In this document: positions 1 through 7,629 of the stretch, piece after piece | Numbering within the stretch: the stretch's first letter is position 1 | How the letters are laid out: each line of letters starts with the position of its first letter | NCBI GenBank assembly: GCA_024276195.1 | Contig: JAJRXR010000045.1 | Span: 1-48,752 of the forward strand | Direction: 5' to 3' | Length of the DNA: 48,752 nucleotides | Origin: Planctomycetota bacterium | GTDB taxonomy: Bacteria; Planctomycetota; Phycisphaerae; Phycisphaerales; UBA1924 | Program-made: the position numbers and the translations under genes | Notes under the pieces: generated by a model | Seen by the model: the letters and a program-made list of their open reading frames with translations, nothing else | Told to the model about the DNA's origin: nothing | Database searches by the model: none

Positions 1-2
1 CC

Positions 3-662
3 ATGCCCGCACGAACCACGACCCACCGCGGTCGCAAGACCACCGCCAAACGGACCGCCAAGCGAACGACCACCTCCGGACGACGCCCCGCCGCCAAGAA
101 GAGCCCCGCGAAGAAGAGCACGTCCCGCAAGCCCGCCGCCAAACGCTCGACCGCCCGCAAGACCACGGCCAAGCGCTCAACCACGCGCAAGCCCGCCGCC
201 AAGCGGACGACGGCTCGCAAGACCACCGCCAAGAAGCCCGTCGCGCGCAAGACCACCGCCAAGCGCAAGACTGCCGCGCGGAAGACGACAGCTCGCAAGC
301 CCGCCGCCAAACGGACCGCCGTGAAGCGCAAGACCGCAACCAATCGCACCACCACCGCTGGACGCAAGCCTGCCGCCAAACGCAAGACCACCGCGCGGAA
401 GACCACAGCCAAGCGCGTCTCCGGTCGCACCACAGCCGCGCGCAAGACCACAGCCAAACGCAAGACCACAGCCAAACGCAAGACCACGGCTCGCAAGCCT
501 GCTACGAAGCGGACCACCGCGCGCAAGACCACCGCTCGCAAGCCCGCCACCAAGCGGACCACCGCTCGCAAAACCACCGCGCGCAAGCCCGCATCCCGCA
601 AGAACGTCGTCCGCCGCATCGGCGGGACGTCCACCAAGCGGACATTCCGTCGCGCCGCCTGA
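3..662 (+). CDS. Histone H1-like, Lys/Arg/Ala/Thr-rich DNA-binding protein
   Basis: The 219-residue product is built almost entirely from degenerate short repeats such as TTAKR, PAAKR and ARKTTAKR. Acidic and aromatic residues are almost absent, apart from an FRR near the C-terminus. This composition matches the C-terminal tail of eukaryotic H1 and bacterial H1-like proteins (Chlamydia HctB, PhaF-type tails), which bind DNA non-specifically and compact the nucleoid. There is no globular domain. The ATG lies at base 3, so the ribosome binding site is outside the window and a start further upstream cannot be excluded. A strong hairpin with a T-rich tail follows the TGA stop. Composition alone supports the role, so DNA binding is inferred. 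The repetitive codons make it prone to length variation. Confidence 0.85.
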   Translation: MPARTTTHRGRKTTAKRTAKRTTTSGRRPAAKKSPAKKSTSRKPAAKRSTARKTTAKRSTTRKPAAKRTTARKTTAKKPVARKTTAKRKTAARKTTARKPAAKRTAVKRKTATNRTTTAGRKPAAKRKTTARKTTAKRVSGRTTAARKTTAKRKTTAKRKTTARKPATKRTTARKTTARKPATKRTTARKTTARKPASRKNVVRRIGGTSTKRTFRRAA

Positions 663-688
663 GCCAACGCTCAAACCGCACTTCAAAG

Positions 689-719
689 CCGCAGGATGGA
701 AATCCTGCGGTTTCTTTCT
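689..719 (+). terminator. Rho-independent terminator after the histone-like gene
   Basis: A perfect 9-bp stem (689-697 with 702-710, GGAA loop) is followed by TTTCTTTCT. It sits 27 bases after the stop of the histone-like gene and 13 bases before the end of the convergent glycosyltransferase gene, so it may serve both. Its GGAT..ATCC core resembles the dispersed palindromes elsewhere in the window. Confidence 0.7.
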
Positions 720-731
720 GCGCTCAACGAA

Positions 732-1925
732 TCATTTCCCCGCCCGCGCAGACTCCGCGCCACCCTCAACCGCCTCGTGCACCTCCCAGAAGTGATCGAA
801 CGAGGCCTCGATGCCGTGGCTCTCCATCAACTCCCGGGCCGCTGCGCCCATGCCCCGCCGCCTGTCCGCGTCGCACGCCAGGGCTGCGATCGCCTCGATC
901 CACCGCTCGTGGTCGTTCGCCGGCAGCACATACCCCGTCACGCCGTCCGTCATCACCTCCCTCGGCCCCCCCCGGTCCGTCACCAGCACCGGAAGCGAGC
1001 ACCCCTGCGCCTCCATCACCACCTGCCCGAGCGTGTCCGTCGTGGACGGGAACACAAACAGATCGCTCGATGCATAGATCGTGCTCAGCTCCCGCCCATA
1101 CCTGAACCCGAGAAAGTGCGCCCGACGCCCCTTGAGCGCTCGCGCCATCTCCTCGCGGTACGGCCCATCACCCACGATCACCAGCTCCGCAATGACGCCC
1201 CGCTCGGCGCAGCGCGCCTCGACCCGCTCCCAGATGTCCGTCACCAGCTTTAGTCCCTTTTCTTCGCTGATGCGCCCGCAAAAAATCACCTTGACCGAGG
1301 CGCGCACAACACCCAGCCCATCCCAGACGCTCTCGTCCCGGAAGCGCGGGTGGAACGCCCGGTTGTCGAACCCGGGGCGCAGACGGACGAGCTTGGCCGG
1401 GTCCATGCCGAACGCTTCGAGCGTGCGCGCATACTCGGCGCTGCGCGTAAAGACCACGCTGAATCGCCTGTAAAACGCCCGCATGTACCAACCCGCCATC
1501 TCCGTCAGCGCCCGATCGTCGAGCAACGTATCCACATACACGGGAAAGTCCGTGTGGTACACGCCGACCACGGGGATCTTGAGCCTCCACCCCGCGACCC
1601 ACCCCGCGATCCCCACCGGCCCGGGCGTCGAGATGTGGATCACGTCCGGGCGCGCTTCGCGCACCGCCCGCACCATTGAAAACGCCGGAGGCAGCGCCAG
1701 CTCCAGGTTCGCATACCCCGGCATCGCCCGCGCCAACACCGGCGCAAAGTTGCGGACCGCCCCCGCCCCCGCCTCCGGGCACTCCAGGCGCGTTGAGGTG
1801 ACGACCTCCAGGTCACGCCCCGTCTCGTGCGCACGGACCGCGACATCCTGGATGAAGCGCGACACGCCGTTGACATCCGCGAGCGTGTCCGTGAACAGCA
1901 TTACCTTGGTTGCGCGCCCCGCCAT
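732..1925 (-). CDS. GT4-family glycosyltransferase
   Basis: The 397-residue product has two Rossmann-like halves typical of GT-B retaining glycosyltransferases (family GT4). The N-terminal half begins VMLFTDTLADVNGVSRF, the usual acceptor-binding start, and includes HISTPGPVG. The C-terminal half contains the nucleotide-sugar-binding VIFCGRISEEKG and the E-x7-E type region FPSTTDTLGQVVMEAQG. Its closest described relatives are mannosyl/glucosyltransferases of the MgtA/PimB type acting on lipids or cell-surface glycans; the acceptor cannot be read from sequence. I prefer the ATG at 1925, directly before the conserved N-terminus. An upstream in-frame ATG at 1997 would place a strong hairpin inside the coding region. 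No convincing Shine-Dalgarno sequence precedes either start. The gene is monocistronic and convergent with the histone-like gene. Confidence 0.88.
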   Translation of the reverse strand: MAGRATKVMLFTDTLADVNGVSRFIQDVAVRAHETGRDLEVVTSTRLECPEAGAGAVRNFAPVLARAMPGYANLELALPPAFSMVRAVREARPDVIHISTPGPVGIAGWVAGWRLKIPVVGVYHTDFPVYVDTLLDDRALTEMAGWYMRAFYRRFSVVFTRSAEYARTLEAFGMDPAKLVRLRPGFDNRAFHPRFRDESVWDGLGVVRASVKVIFCGRISEEKGLKLVTDIWERVEARCAERGVIAELVIVGDGPYREEMARALKGRRAHFLGFRYGRELSTIYASSDLFVFPSTTDTLGQVVMEAQGCSLPVLVTDRGGPREVMTDGVTGYVLPANDHERWIEAIAALACDADRRRGMGAAARELMESHGIEASFDHFWEVHEAVEGGAESARAGK

Positions 1926-1971
1926 CGCCCGGACGGTAGGGGGAGAGCGCCGCCCAGTGCGCACAGAAAAG

Positions 1972-2001
1972 CCCCGTGTCGGGGGGTCAACCGACACGGG
2001 G
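1972..2001 (-). terminator. Strong hairpin in the glycosyltransferase leader (possible attenuator)
   Basis: A perfect 11-bp stem (1972-1982 with 1991-2001) has an 8-base loop. On the minus strand it is followed by CTTTTCT, the shape of an intrinsic terminator. It lies 46 bases upstream of the chosen start of the minus-strand glycosyltransferase gene, and no minus-strand gene lies just upstream for it to terminate. It could be an attenuator in the leader or a block against antisense transcription. The function is inference. Confidence 0.45.
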
Positions 2002-2257
2002 CACGCAGGGGATGCTCAGGCTTGCGCGCCGTCGCTCGCGCTCGCCCCTCTCACTCCTCAGTGTTCATCCACCCGCTCGTGGGACATCGCCTTCACTGTG
2101 CCATCGCCCGCCCCGTTCGCCCACCCAGAACGCATCTCCCGTGCCGATTCACCCCCGCCCGGTTCGGGATGTATCGTCTGTGACGCCTGCGCCCCCGCCC
2201 GGGTCGCCGTGCACCCCTTTCCCAGAGCGCCCAGCCGCGCCCATCAGAGACCGATCC

Positions 2258-2992
2258 ATGAGCACACCCGCCCCAGACCTCCGGGTCATCTCCCTCGGCG
2301 CCCTCGCCGCCCACCCCCTGCGCGGCGAACGCGCCCCCGTACGCACCGGGCACAGCACCACCAGCCTCATCACCTCGGGCGACGCGAACATCCTCGTGGA
2401 CCCGGGCCTGCCCGCCCCCGCGATCGTCGCCCGCCTCGAGGAACGCACGGGCCTCAAGCCAGACGACATCACCCACGTCTTCATGACCCGCTTCCACCCG
2501 GAGTGCCGGCGCGCGATCGAGGCCTTCGGCAACGCCCAGTGGCTCCTGAGCGAGACCGAACGCGAGAGCGTCGGCGTCCCCATCGTCGAATCGCTCAAAC
2601 GCCTGGGCGAGACGGTCCAGGCTGCGCAGGCCGCGGGCGAGGAGTTCCCCGACGATCAGCGCACGATGATGGACGTCCTCCAGCGCGACGTGGCGATCCT
2701 CCAGCGGACCGCCGCCGCGCCGGATTCGCTGGCGCCGGGCGTGGATCTGTTCCCGCTGCCGGGCCTGACCCCCGGGCTCACGGGCCTGCTCGTGCTGCGC
2801 CCCGCCGGCGACATCCTCGTCTGCGCCGACGCGATCCCGACCATCGAGCACCTCGAGCAGGGCAAAATCCTGCCCTCGGCCAGCGACCTCGACCAGGCCC
2901 GCGAGAGCTTCCAGGACGCGATCGAAATCGCCGACCTGCTCGTGCTCGGGCGCGACAACATCGTCGTCAACCCGACGAAAAGGCCGTTCTAA
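2258..2992 (+). CDS. Metallo-beta-lactamase-fold protein with degenerate metal site
   Basis: The 244-residue product follows the metallo-beta-lactamase-fold hydrolase pattern: a strand-rich start, TSLITSGDANILVDPGLP, then the region DDITHVFMTRFHPECRRAI where family members carry HxHxDH after 'THVxxTH'. Here most metal ligands are replaced (only the H of FHPEC remains). Later parts of the fold can be seen (LPGLTPGLTGLLV, GDILVCADAIPTIEHLEQG). It may therefore be a non-catalytic or altered-metal relative. The ATG at 2258 is chosen because the upstream reading frame is proline-rich noise. The next gene starts 61 bases downstream on the same strand after a palindromic repeat. Confidence 0.72.
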   Translation: MSTPAPDLRVISLGALAAHPLRGERAPVRTGHSTTSLITSGDANILVDPGLPAPAIVARLEERTGLKPDDITHVFMTRFHPECRRAIEAFGNAQWLLSETERESVGVPIVESLKRLGETVQAAQAAGEEFPDDQRTMMDVLQRDVAILQRTAAAPDSLAPGVDLFPLPGLTPGLTGLLVLRPAGDILVCADAIPTIEHLEQGKILPSASDLDQARESFQDAIEIADLLVLGRDNIVVNPTKRPF

Positions 2993-3002
2993 TGTCCTGG
3001 TG

Positions 3003-3023
3003 GCGCCGGGTTCCAACCGGCGC
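3003..3023. repeat. REP-like palindrome (GCGCCGG arms, TTCCAA core)
   Basis: Seven-bp arms (3003-3009 with 3017-3023) flank GTTCCAA. With the preceding TCCTGGTG it matches the elements at 9881-9913 and 21053-21081. It lies between two plus-strand genes. Confidence 0.6.
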
Positions 3024-3053
3024 GCAGGCCCTCGCGCCCGCATACCGTCCGCC

Positions 3054-4550
3054 ATGCCCCCGAGCCCCGTCGAACGCGCACTCGCCCAGGCCTCGCGCCA
3101 GCTGGCCTCGGGCCAGGCGGGGCAGGCGCTGCGCACGCTGGGCGCCCTCGGGCCTGTCGGCGCCCGCGACGCCCGCGTCCACGAGCTGGCCGCCGGCGCC
3201 GAGCACGCGCTGGGCAGGCACGCCGAGGCTGCGGCGGCCATGTCCAAGGCCGCCGCCCTCAACCCCGCCAGCGCCGCGATGCGTGTCAAGCTCGCCTACA
3301 CCCTCCAGCGCGCCGGGCAGTACGAGAACGCCCTGACCGAACTCGACCGCGCCCGGGGCCTGAACCCCAAAGACTTCGAGGCCCAGCGTCTGAGCGCGTC
3401 CGTCCTCAACGACCTGGGGCGGAACGAACAGGCCCGCGCCCGCATCGACGAGATCGACGCCAAGTTCAAGCCCGAGTCGCTCACCCCCGAGCAGCGCCTG
3501 GCCCTGAGCCTGACCTTCGCCAGCACCTCGCCCGGCGCCGTGGAACCGGGCGAGGCGATCGCCCGCGTGCGATCGGCCCTTGAAAGCACGGACGATCTTC
3601 CGCCCGAGCCGCGCTCGGGCGCGTGGTGGCACATCGCTCGCCTGAGCGAGAAACTCGGGCATTTCGCCGACGCCTTCGACGCCTACGCGCGTATGAACGC
3701 CCTGCGCAAGACCGACTGGGACCCCGACACGCACAGCGCCCAGATCGACCGGCTCATCGACACCTGGACCAACACCCCCCCCGGCGCCCGCGCCGAGGGG
3801 GACGGCTCGGGCGTCATCTTCATCGTCGGCATGATGCGCTCGGGCACCTCCCTCACCGAACAGATGATCTCCCAGCTCGGCGCCGTCACGCCCGGCGGCG
3901 AGACCAACATCATCTCGCGCGCGATCTCGAGCGTCGAGCCCAGCAGCGGCGACCGCTTCCGCCCGCTGCCCATCGACCGCGCCCGATACACACAGCCATC
4001 GATCAACAGACTCTCCCAGCTTGTGCGCACGGGATATACGCGTCTGGAACCCCGCCTCGGCGCCGGCGCCCGCGTCACCGACAAGCAGCCGTATAACTTT
4101 TATTCACTCCCGCTGATCGCCCGCCTCCTGCCCGGCGCCAAGGTCATCCACTGCGTCCGCGACCCGATGGACACCTGCCTGTCCTGCTTCACCCAGAACT
4201 TCGCCGGCGCCCACCCGTACACCACCGACCTGACCTGGCTCGGGCGCTACTTCCGCGACTACCGACGCCTGATGAACGCCTGGACCGCGCTGTCCGAGCC
4301 CGACATCCTCGACCTGCGATATGAAGATGTCGTCCGAGAGCCCGAGACGAGCCTGCGCCGGGCGATCGGGTTCCTGGGCCTGGAGTGGGACGAGCGGGTG
4401 CTCGAGTTCCACACCTCAGATCGCGCCGTCGCCACGGCCAGCCGTCAGCAGGTCCGCCAGCCGCTCTACACCAGCTCGGTGAAGCGCTCCGAAAAATTTG
4501 GCGAGGCGTTGGCGCCCCTGCGCGAGGCACTGGGGGACGCGATCGGGTGA
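3054..4550 (+). CDS. TPR-repeat sulfotransferase
   Basis: The 498-residue product has an N-terminal half of helical TPR-like repeats (about residues 1-240, e.g. AAALNPASAAMRVKLAYTL and ENALTELDRARGLNPKDF). A C-terminal sulfotransferase domain begins near residue 255. The 5'-phosphosulfate-binding loop is seen in VGMMRSGTSLTEQMI, with the 3'-phosphate region in VIHCVRDPMDTCLSC. Such proteins move sulfate from PAPS to sugar or peptide hydroxyls; TPR-fused forms are common in planctomycetes and proteobacteria. The substrate is unknown. The ATG at 3054 directly precedes the first TPR helix; an earlier in-frame start would translate across the palindrome at 3003-3023. A second, unrelated sulfotransferase lies at 41605-42504. 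Confidence 0.88.
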   Translation: MPPSPVERALAQASRQLASGQAGQALRTLGALGPVGARDARVHELAAGAEHALGRHAEAAAAMSKAAALNPASAAMRVKLAYTLQRAGQYENALTELDRARGLNPKDFEAQRLSASVLNDLGRNEQARARIDEIDAKFKPESLTPEQRLALSLTFASTSPGAVEPGEAIARVRSALESTDDLPPEPRSGAWWHIARLSEKLGHFADAFDAYARMNALRKTDWDPDTHSAQIDRLIDTWTNTPPGARAEGDGSGVIFIVGMMRSGTSLTEQMISQLGAVTPGGETNIISRAISSVEPSSGDRFRPLPIDRARYTQPSINRLSQLVRTGYTRLEPRLGAGARVTDKQPYNFYSLPLIARLLPGAKVIHCVRDPMDTCLSCFTQNFAGAHPYTTDLTWLGRYFRDYRRLMNAWTALSEPDILDLRYEDVVREPETSLRRAIGFLGLEWDERVLEFHTSDRAVATASRQQVRQPLYTSSVKRSEKFGEALAPLREALGDAIG

Positions 4551-4610
4551 ACCGGGCGAGCCCGCCCGCGTATCGGGAGAGAACCCCGGAGAGCTTCCCT
4601 GGAAGATGTT

Positions 4611-5096
4611 GTGTCAATCTTCATTGTCCTGATCGCCGTCGTTCCACTGAGACTGCTCACGATCCGCCGAAGGATGAAGCAGGGTTCGGAGCTGCTCTGC
4701 CGGGACTGCCGGTACAACCTGGCGGGGCTCGATGCGAGCGCACGCTGTCCCGAATGCGCCGGGCGATTGCGTGGTATCCGTTCCACAACTATCAAACTCT
4801 CGTACCGGGCCGATGTGTTCTTCGGGCTTGTGTGCGTGATGATCGTCGCGACTCTGGCGCCGTACGTTGCAGACCCGCTCTGGATGTGGTTCTACCGCAC
4901 GCTCCAGCCATTCCCGTTCACACCCCGACCCGCGTACATCAACACGGGCGGAAGCCGCGATTTCTCGGAGTTCACTTTCCTCTTGGGCGTGACGCTCTCC
5001 CTCGGCGTCTACCTCGCAAGCCTGCTGCCATCATCCAGAGCATGGCTCCCGATCGCGCTCTTCGTGCTCGCGTCGCCCGGGATCATCCTGCTCTAG
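4611..5096 (+). CDS. Zinc-ribbon membrane protein, cut short by an in-frame TAG
   Basis: The 161-residue product has an N-terminal hydrophobic segment and then a short zinc ribbon of the planctomycete CRDCRYNLAGL...CPEC type (about residues 30-53). Further hydrophobic segments follow (VFFGLVCVMIVATLAPYV, FLLGVTLSLGVYLASLL, and AWLPIALFVLASPGIILL just before the stop). The GTG start at 4611 is preceded by GGAAG with 5-base spacing. The TAG at 5094-5096 falls in what looks like the middle of a membrane protein. The same frame stays coding-like to a TGA at 5262-5264, overlapping the start of surE. The function is unknown; it is probably an integral membrane protein with a cytoplasmic zinc ribbon. 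Confidence 0.7.
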   Translation: MSIFIVLIAVVPLRLLTIRRRMKQGSELLCRDCRYNLAGLDASARCPECAGRLRGIRSTTIKLSYRADVFFGLVCVMIVATLAPYVADPLWMWFYRTLQPFPFTPRPAYINTGGSRDFSEFTFLLGVTLSLGVYLASLLPSSRAWLPIALFVLASPGIILL

Positions 5097-5264
5097 ATCG
5101 GGATCCAGTGGGAGATCGGATCGGTCCGCTGGAACGACTTTGTCCCCCAGATCGCGGGGCGAGTTCTCGTCATTGAGCTGGTTCTGACCTCGGGCGCCGC
5201 CGTTGCAAGGCCCATGCTTGGGCACTTTCGAGGCTACGCTCAACGACAATGCGCATCCTCCTGA
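5097..5264 (+). other. In-frame continuation of the zinc-ribbon gene after TAG
   Basis: After the TAG the frame runs 55 codons to TGA with mostly G/C third positions. It encodes a polar linker (IGIQWEIGSVRWNDFVPQ), a hydrophobic segment (AGRVLVIELVLTSGAAVARP) and a basic tail. That is a normal end for a polytopic membrane protein, so the TAG looks like a nonsense change or a read-through site, not the original end. The frame would overlap surE by 16 bases. There is no other gene in this stretch. Confidence 0.55.
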
Positions 5265-6046
5265 CCAACGACGACGGCATCGGCGCCCCGGGCATCATCG
5301 CCCTGCACGACGCGATCAGCGATCTGGGCGAGGTGGTGGTTGTCGCGCCCAAGACGGTCCAGTCCGCCACCAGCCACGGCATCACCTACAACCAGCCGCT
5401 GATGGTCTCGCAGGTCCGCGTCACGCCCACCATGGGCGGGACCGCTGTGGACGGCAGGCCCGCCGACTGCGTCAAGCTCGCCCTGACCGCCCTCTGGCCC
5501 GACCGCTTCGGGCAGGAGCAGCGCCCGGATCTGGTTATCTCGGGCATGAACGCCGGCGCCAACTGCGGGATCAACGTGATCTACTCGGGCACCGTCGCCG
5601 CCGCGATCGAGGCGGCCTTCCTGGGCGTGCCCTCGATCGCCGTCTCCCTGCTGCTCGCCGGGGGCGACACGGACTACGAGGCTGGCGCCATGCACGCCCG
5701 GCGGGCCATCGACGCCGTCCTGGCAGGGGGGGCGCTCAACGCCCACGAGTGCCTCTCGATCAACATCCCCAAAACCGAGCGGGGCGACCCCCAGGCCCAG
5801 GACCAACGCAAAATCCGGGTCTGCCCCATGAATGTCCACGCCCTTGTGGACAAATACGAGCACAGGCACACCCCCAACGGCGAGCCCTACTACTGGGCCT
5901 CGGGGCACGGGCTCGACTTCCGCGAGACGGACGAGGGGACGGACGTGCACGAGTTGATGAACGGGCGCATCACCTTGACACCGCTGCACTTCGATCTGAC
6001 GTGCCGAAGCGGGCTCGAGCGTTGGAACGCCCGGATTCGCGGCTAG
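5249..6046 (+). CDS. surE: 5'/3'-nucleotidase SurE
   Basis: The 265-residue product starts MRILLTNDDGIGAPGI, the SurE signature with the metal-binding Asp pair. It continues with VVVAPKTVQSATSHGIT and VISGMNAGANCGINVIYSGTVAAA, the conserved active-site region. SurE is a divalent-metal-dependent phosphatase that dephosphorylates nucleoside monophosphates and acts in stress survival. Its length is normal for the family. The gene ends with TAG at 6044-6046. Beyond it, the same frame runs into the next gene out of frame, so this TAG is a genuine stop. The start overlaps the read-through frame of the zinc-ribbon gene, which suggests an ancestral two-gene operon. Confidence 0.96.
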   Translation: MRILLTNDDGIGAPGIIALHDAISDLGEVVVVAPKTVQSATSHGITYNQPLMVSQVRVTPTMGGTAVDGRPADCVKLALTALWPDRFGQEQRPDLVISGMNAGANCGINVIYSGTVAAAIEAAFLGVPSIAVSLLLAGGDTDYEAGAMHARRAIDAVLAGGALNAHECLSINIPKTERGDPQAQDQRKIRVCPMNVHALVDKYEHRHTPNGEPYYWASGHGLDFRETDEGTDVHELMNGRITLTPLHFDLTCRSGLERWNARIRG

Positions 6047-6215
6047 AAGCCCCGAAACGGGCCTGATGGGCGCCCTTTAGGGTTTTCACCTGTATTCTTG
6101 AGAAAGCCCCAAGACCACACGCGCAATTTCTGCGCGTCTGGCTACCATCGCCCCATCGGTCGCCGCGGGCGGCTGGCCTCCGCGGGCGGCACGCCTGCGT
6201 CGCAGGAGACCCCCC

Positions 6216-7526
6216 ATGTTCACGGATTCCCCCCGTCTTTGCATGATCGGTGCGCGCTCACTCTCTGTTGTTGTACTCGCCTGTGCGGGCGTCCAGGCCC
6301 AGACCTGCCCCCCGCTGCCCGACGCCTCGGGCGTGTTTGTCTTCGAGGATCTGGGCAACCCGGGCAGGAGCTACTCGATCGACCCGGGGCAGGCGTTCAC
6401 GCCCGATCGGCGGCCGGTGGCTGTTGTCTCCCCCTTCAACGGGAGCTACTCCGACACCAACCCGATGGGCTGGGTCGGGTGGTTCCGCAACCCCGAGACG
6501 AGCGGGCCTGAGCTGGTCCAGCGCCTCGACGACGCCTGGGACGCGGGCTTCCGGCGCATCGTCATCAACCGCCCCGGCGGCATCCTGCGCAACAACGACA
6601 TGGTACAGATGTCAATGTTCTACTACCTCGAGCCGGCGCGCAGGCAGGCGTACTCCGTCCACATGCGCAGCTGGATCATCGAGAAGCGCGCCATCGACCC
6701 GAGCCTCGAGGTCGGGGTCTTCATCGGCTCGCGCCACAACTCGCCCTGCACGCCCTGCCTCGAGCCCGGCGCCGACCTGACGAGCACCTCTGATTGCACC
6801 GACGACCCCAACTACCTGCCCGGGTGGCAGGGGCGCCTCGACGCCGCGACGCGGCGCAGCGCCGAGTGGACCTTCCAGAACACCCACCCGTACCTCTACT
6901 CGGGCGTCGATGCGCTCTGGTTCGATTCCGCAAGCCTGCGCGGCAACACCACCGGCGCCATCTCCATGCGCGACTCCATCCTCGCCCTCCAGCACAACCC
7001 GGACTACGCGGGCGTACACATCGGGGGTGAGGCCGTGCCCGAGGGGGTCGTCGTCGATGGGCAGTGGCGCCCCAACCCGGCTGTGCTGCAAGCGCCCTGG
7101 GTCGCCCTGCACCGCTTCTTCCTGCAGAACAGCCGGGCGGGCGAGGTGTATGACCCGCAGACCACCGAGGTCGGCGTCGCCTTCATGAAGCCCGACGTCA
7201 ACCCCGTCTACGACATCCGCGACATGGCCGACTTCCGCGACCGGGGCTACGTCCTCTGGTCCTGGCGGGCGTTCTCGTTCGACTTCATGCAGCGTCTGTA
7301 TGACGGCGATAACAATGAGTTCTACGACAGCGTCGTCCGCGAAGGAACCCTCGCCGATTTCAACGGCGACGACCGCGTTGACACCCGCGATCTTCACGAC
7401 TTTCTCGAGCGTATCACCGCGCCGCAACCGCCCCTGCGCCCGTCGATCTGGGACGGCGACGTCAACAACGACGACCACCGCGATTTCGCCGACGTGCTCT
7501 ATTATCTGGGTGTGTACGGCGGCTGA
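6216..7526 (+). CDS. Secreted protein with dockerin-like C-terminal repeats
   Basis: The 436-residue product has a signal peptide (hydrophobic SLSVVVLACAGVQA ending near residue 28). A large domain of about 330 residues follows, with motifs suggestive of a TIM-barrel-like fold (FRRIVINRPGGI, LEVGVFIGSRHN, GVDALWFDSASL) but no family I recognise. The C-terminus has two EF-hand/dockerin-type repeats, DFNGDDRVDTRDLHDFLE and DGDVNNDDHRDFADVLYYL, which bind calcium in the dockerin family. Four cysteines cluster around residues 173-190. In planctomycetes such tails are frequent on exported proteins and need not indicate a cellulosome. The second dockerin-like protein at 29911-31038 has a comparable plan. 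A strong terminator follows. The catalytic role is unknown. Confidence 0.8.
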   Translation: MFTDSPRLCMIGARSLSVVVLACAGVQAQTCPPLPDASGVFVFEDLGNPGRSYSIDPGQAFTPDRRPVAVVSPFNGSYSDTNPMGWVGWFRNPETSGPELVQRLDDAWDAGFRRIVINRPGGILRNNDMVQMSMFYYLEPARRQAYSVHMRSWIIEKRAIDPSLEVGVFIGSRHNSPCTPCLEPGADLTSTSDCTDDPNYLPGWQGRLDAATRRSAEWTFQNTHPYLYSGVDALWFDSASLRGNTTGAISMRDSILALQHNPDYAGVHIGGEAVPEGVVVDGQWRPNPAVLQAPWVALHRFFLQNSRAGEVYDPQTTEVGVAFMKPDVNPVYDIRDMADFRDRGYVLWSWRAFSFDFMQRLYDGDNNEFYDSVVREGTLADFNGDDRVDTRDLHDFLERITAPQPPLRPSIWDGDVNNDDHRDFADVLYYLGVYGG

Positions 7527-7541
7527 GGCGGCGCACGGAAA

Positions 7542-7563
7542 CGGCCGTACGTCAGTACGGCCG
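7542..7563. repeat. Perfect hairpin CGGCCGTAC-GTCA-GTACGGCCG
   Basis: A 9-bp perfect stem with a 4-base loop lies 16 bases after the stop of the dockerin-like gene. It lacks its own T-run and sits just upstream of a second hairpin that has one. It may protect the 3' end of the mRNA or be part of a composite terminator. Confidence 0.5.
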
Positions 7564-7592
7564 CCCGGAGAAAAAGAGAGAGTTCCTCACGA

Positions 7593-7628
7593 ACGCCCCG
7601 CGCTCCCGCGCGGGGCGTCGTATTTTTT
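7593..7628 (+). terminator. Rho-independent terminator after the dockerin-like gene
   Basis: A 10-bp GC-rich stem (7593-7602 with 7609-7618) and a 6-base loop are followed by CGTATTTTTT. It lies between the convergent secreted-protein gene and the HDOD gene, whose TAA stop is at 7630. Confidence 0.85.
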
Positions 7629-7629
7629 C

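Noticed and set aside
1483-3336. A 617-residue plus-strand open frame over the glycosyltransferase and the MBL-fold gene
   Set aside because: It is Arg/Pro-rich, has no domain and lies antisense or out of frame to two well-supported genes. It is a shadow frame of GC-rich DNA.
6047-6090. Intrinsic terminator after surE
   Set aside because: Only a 4-bp GGGC/GCCC stem and an interrupted T-rich tail are present, too weak to claim.
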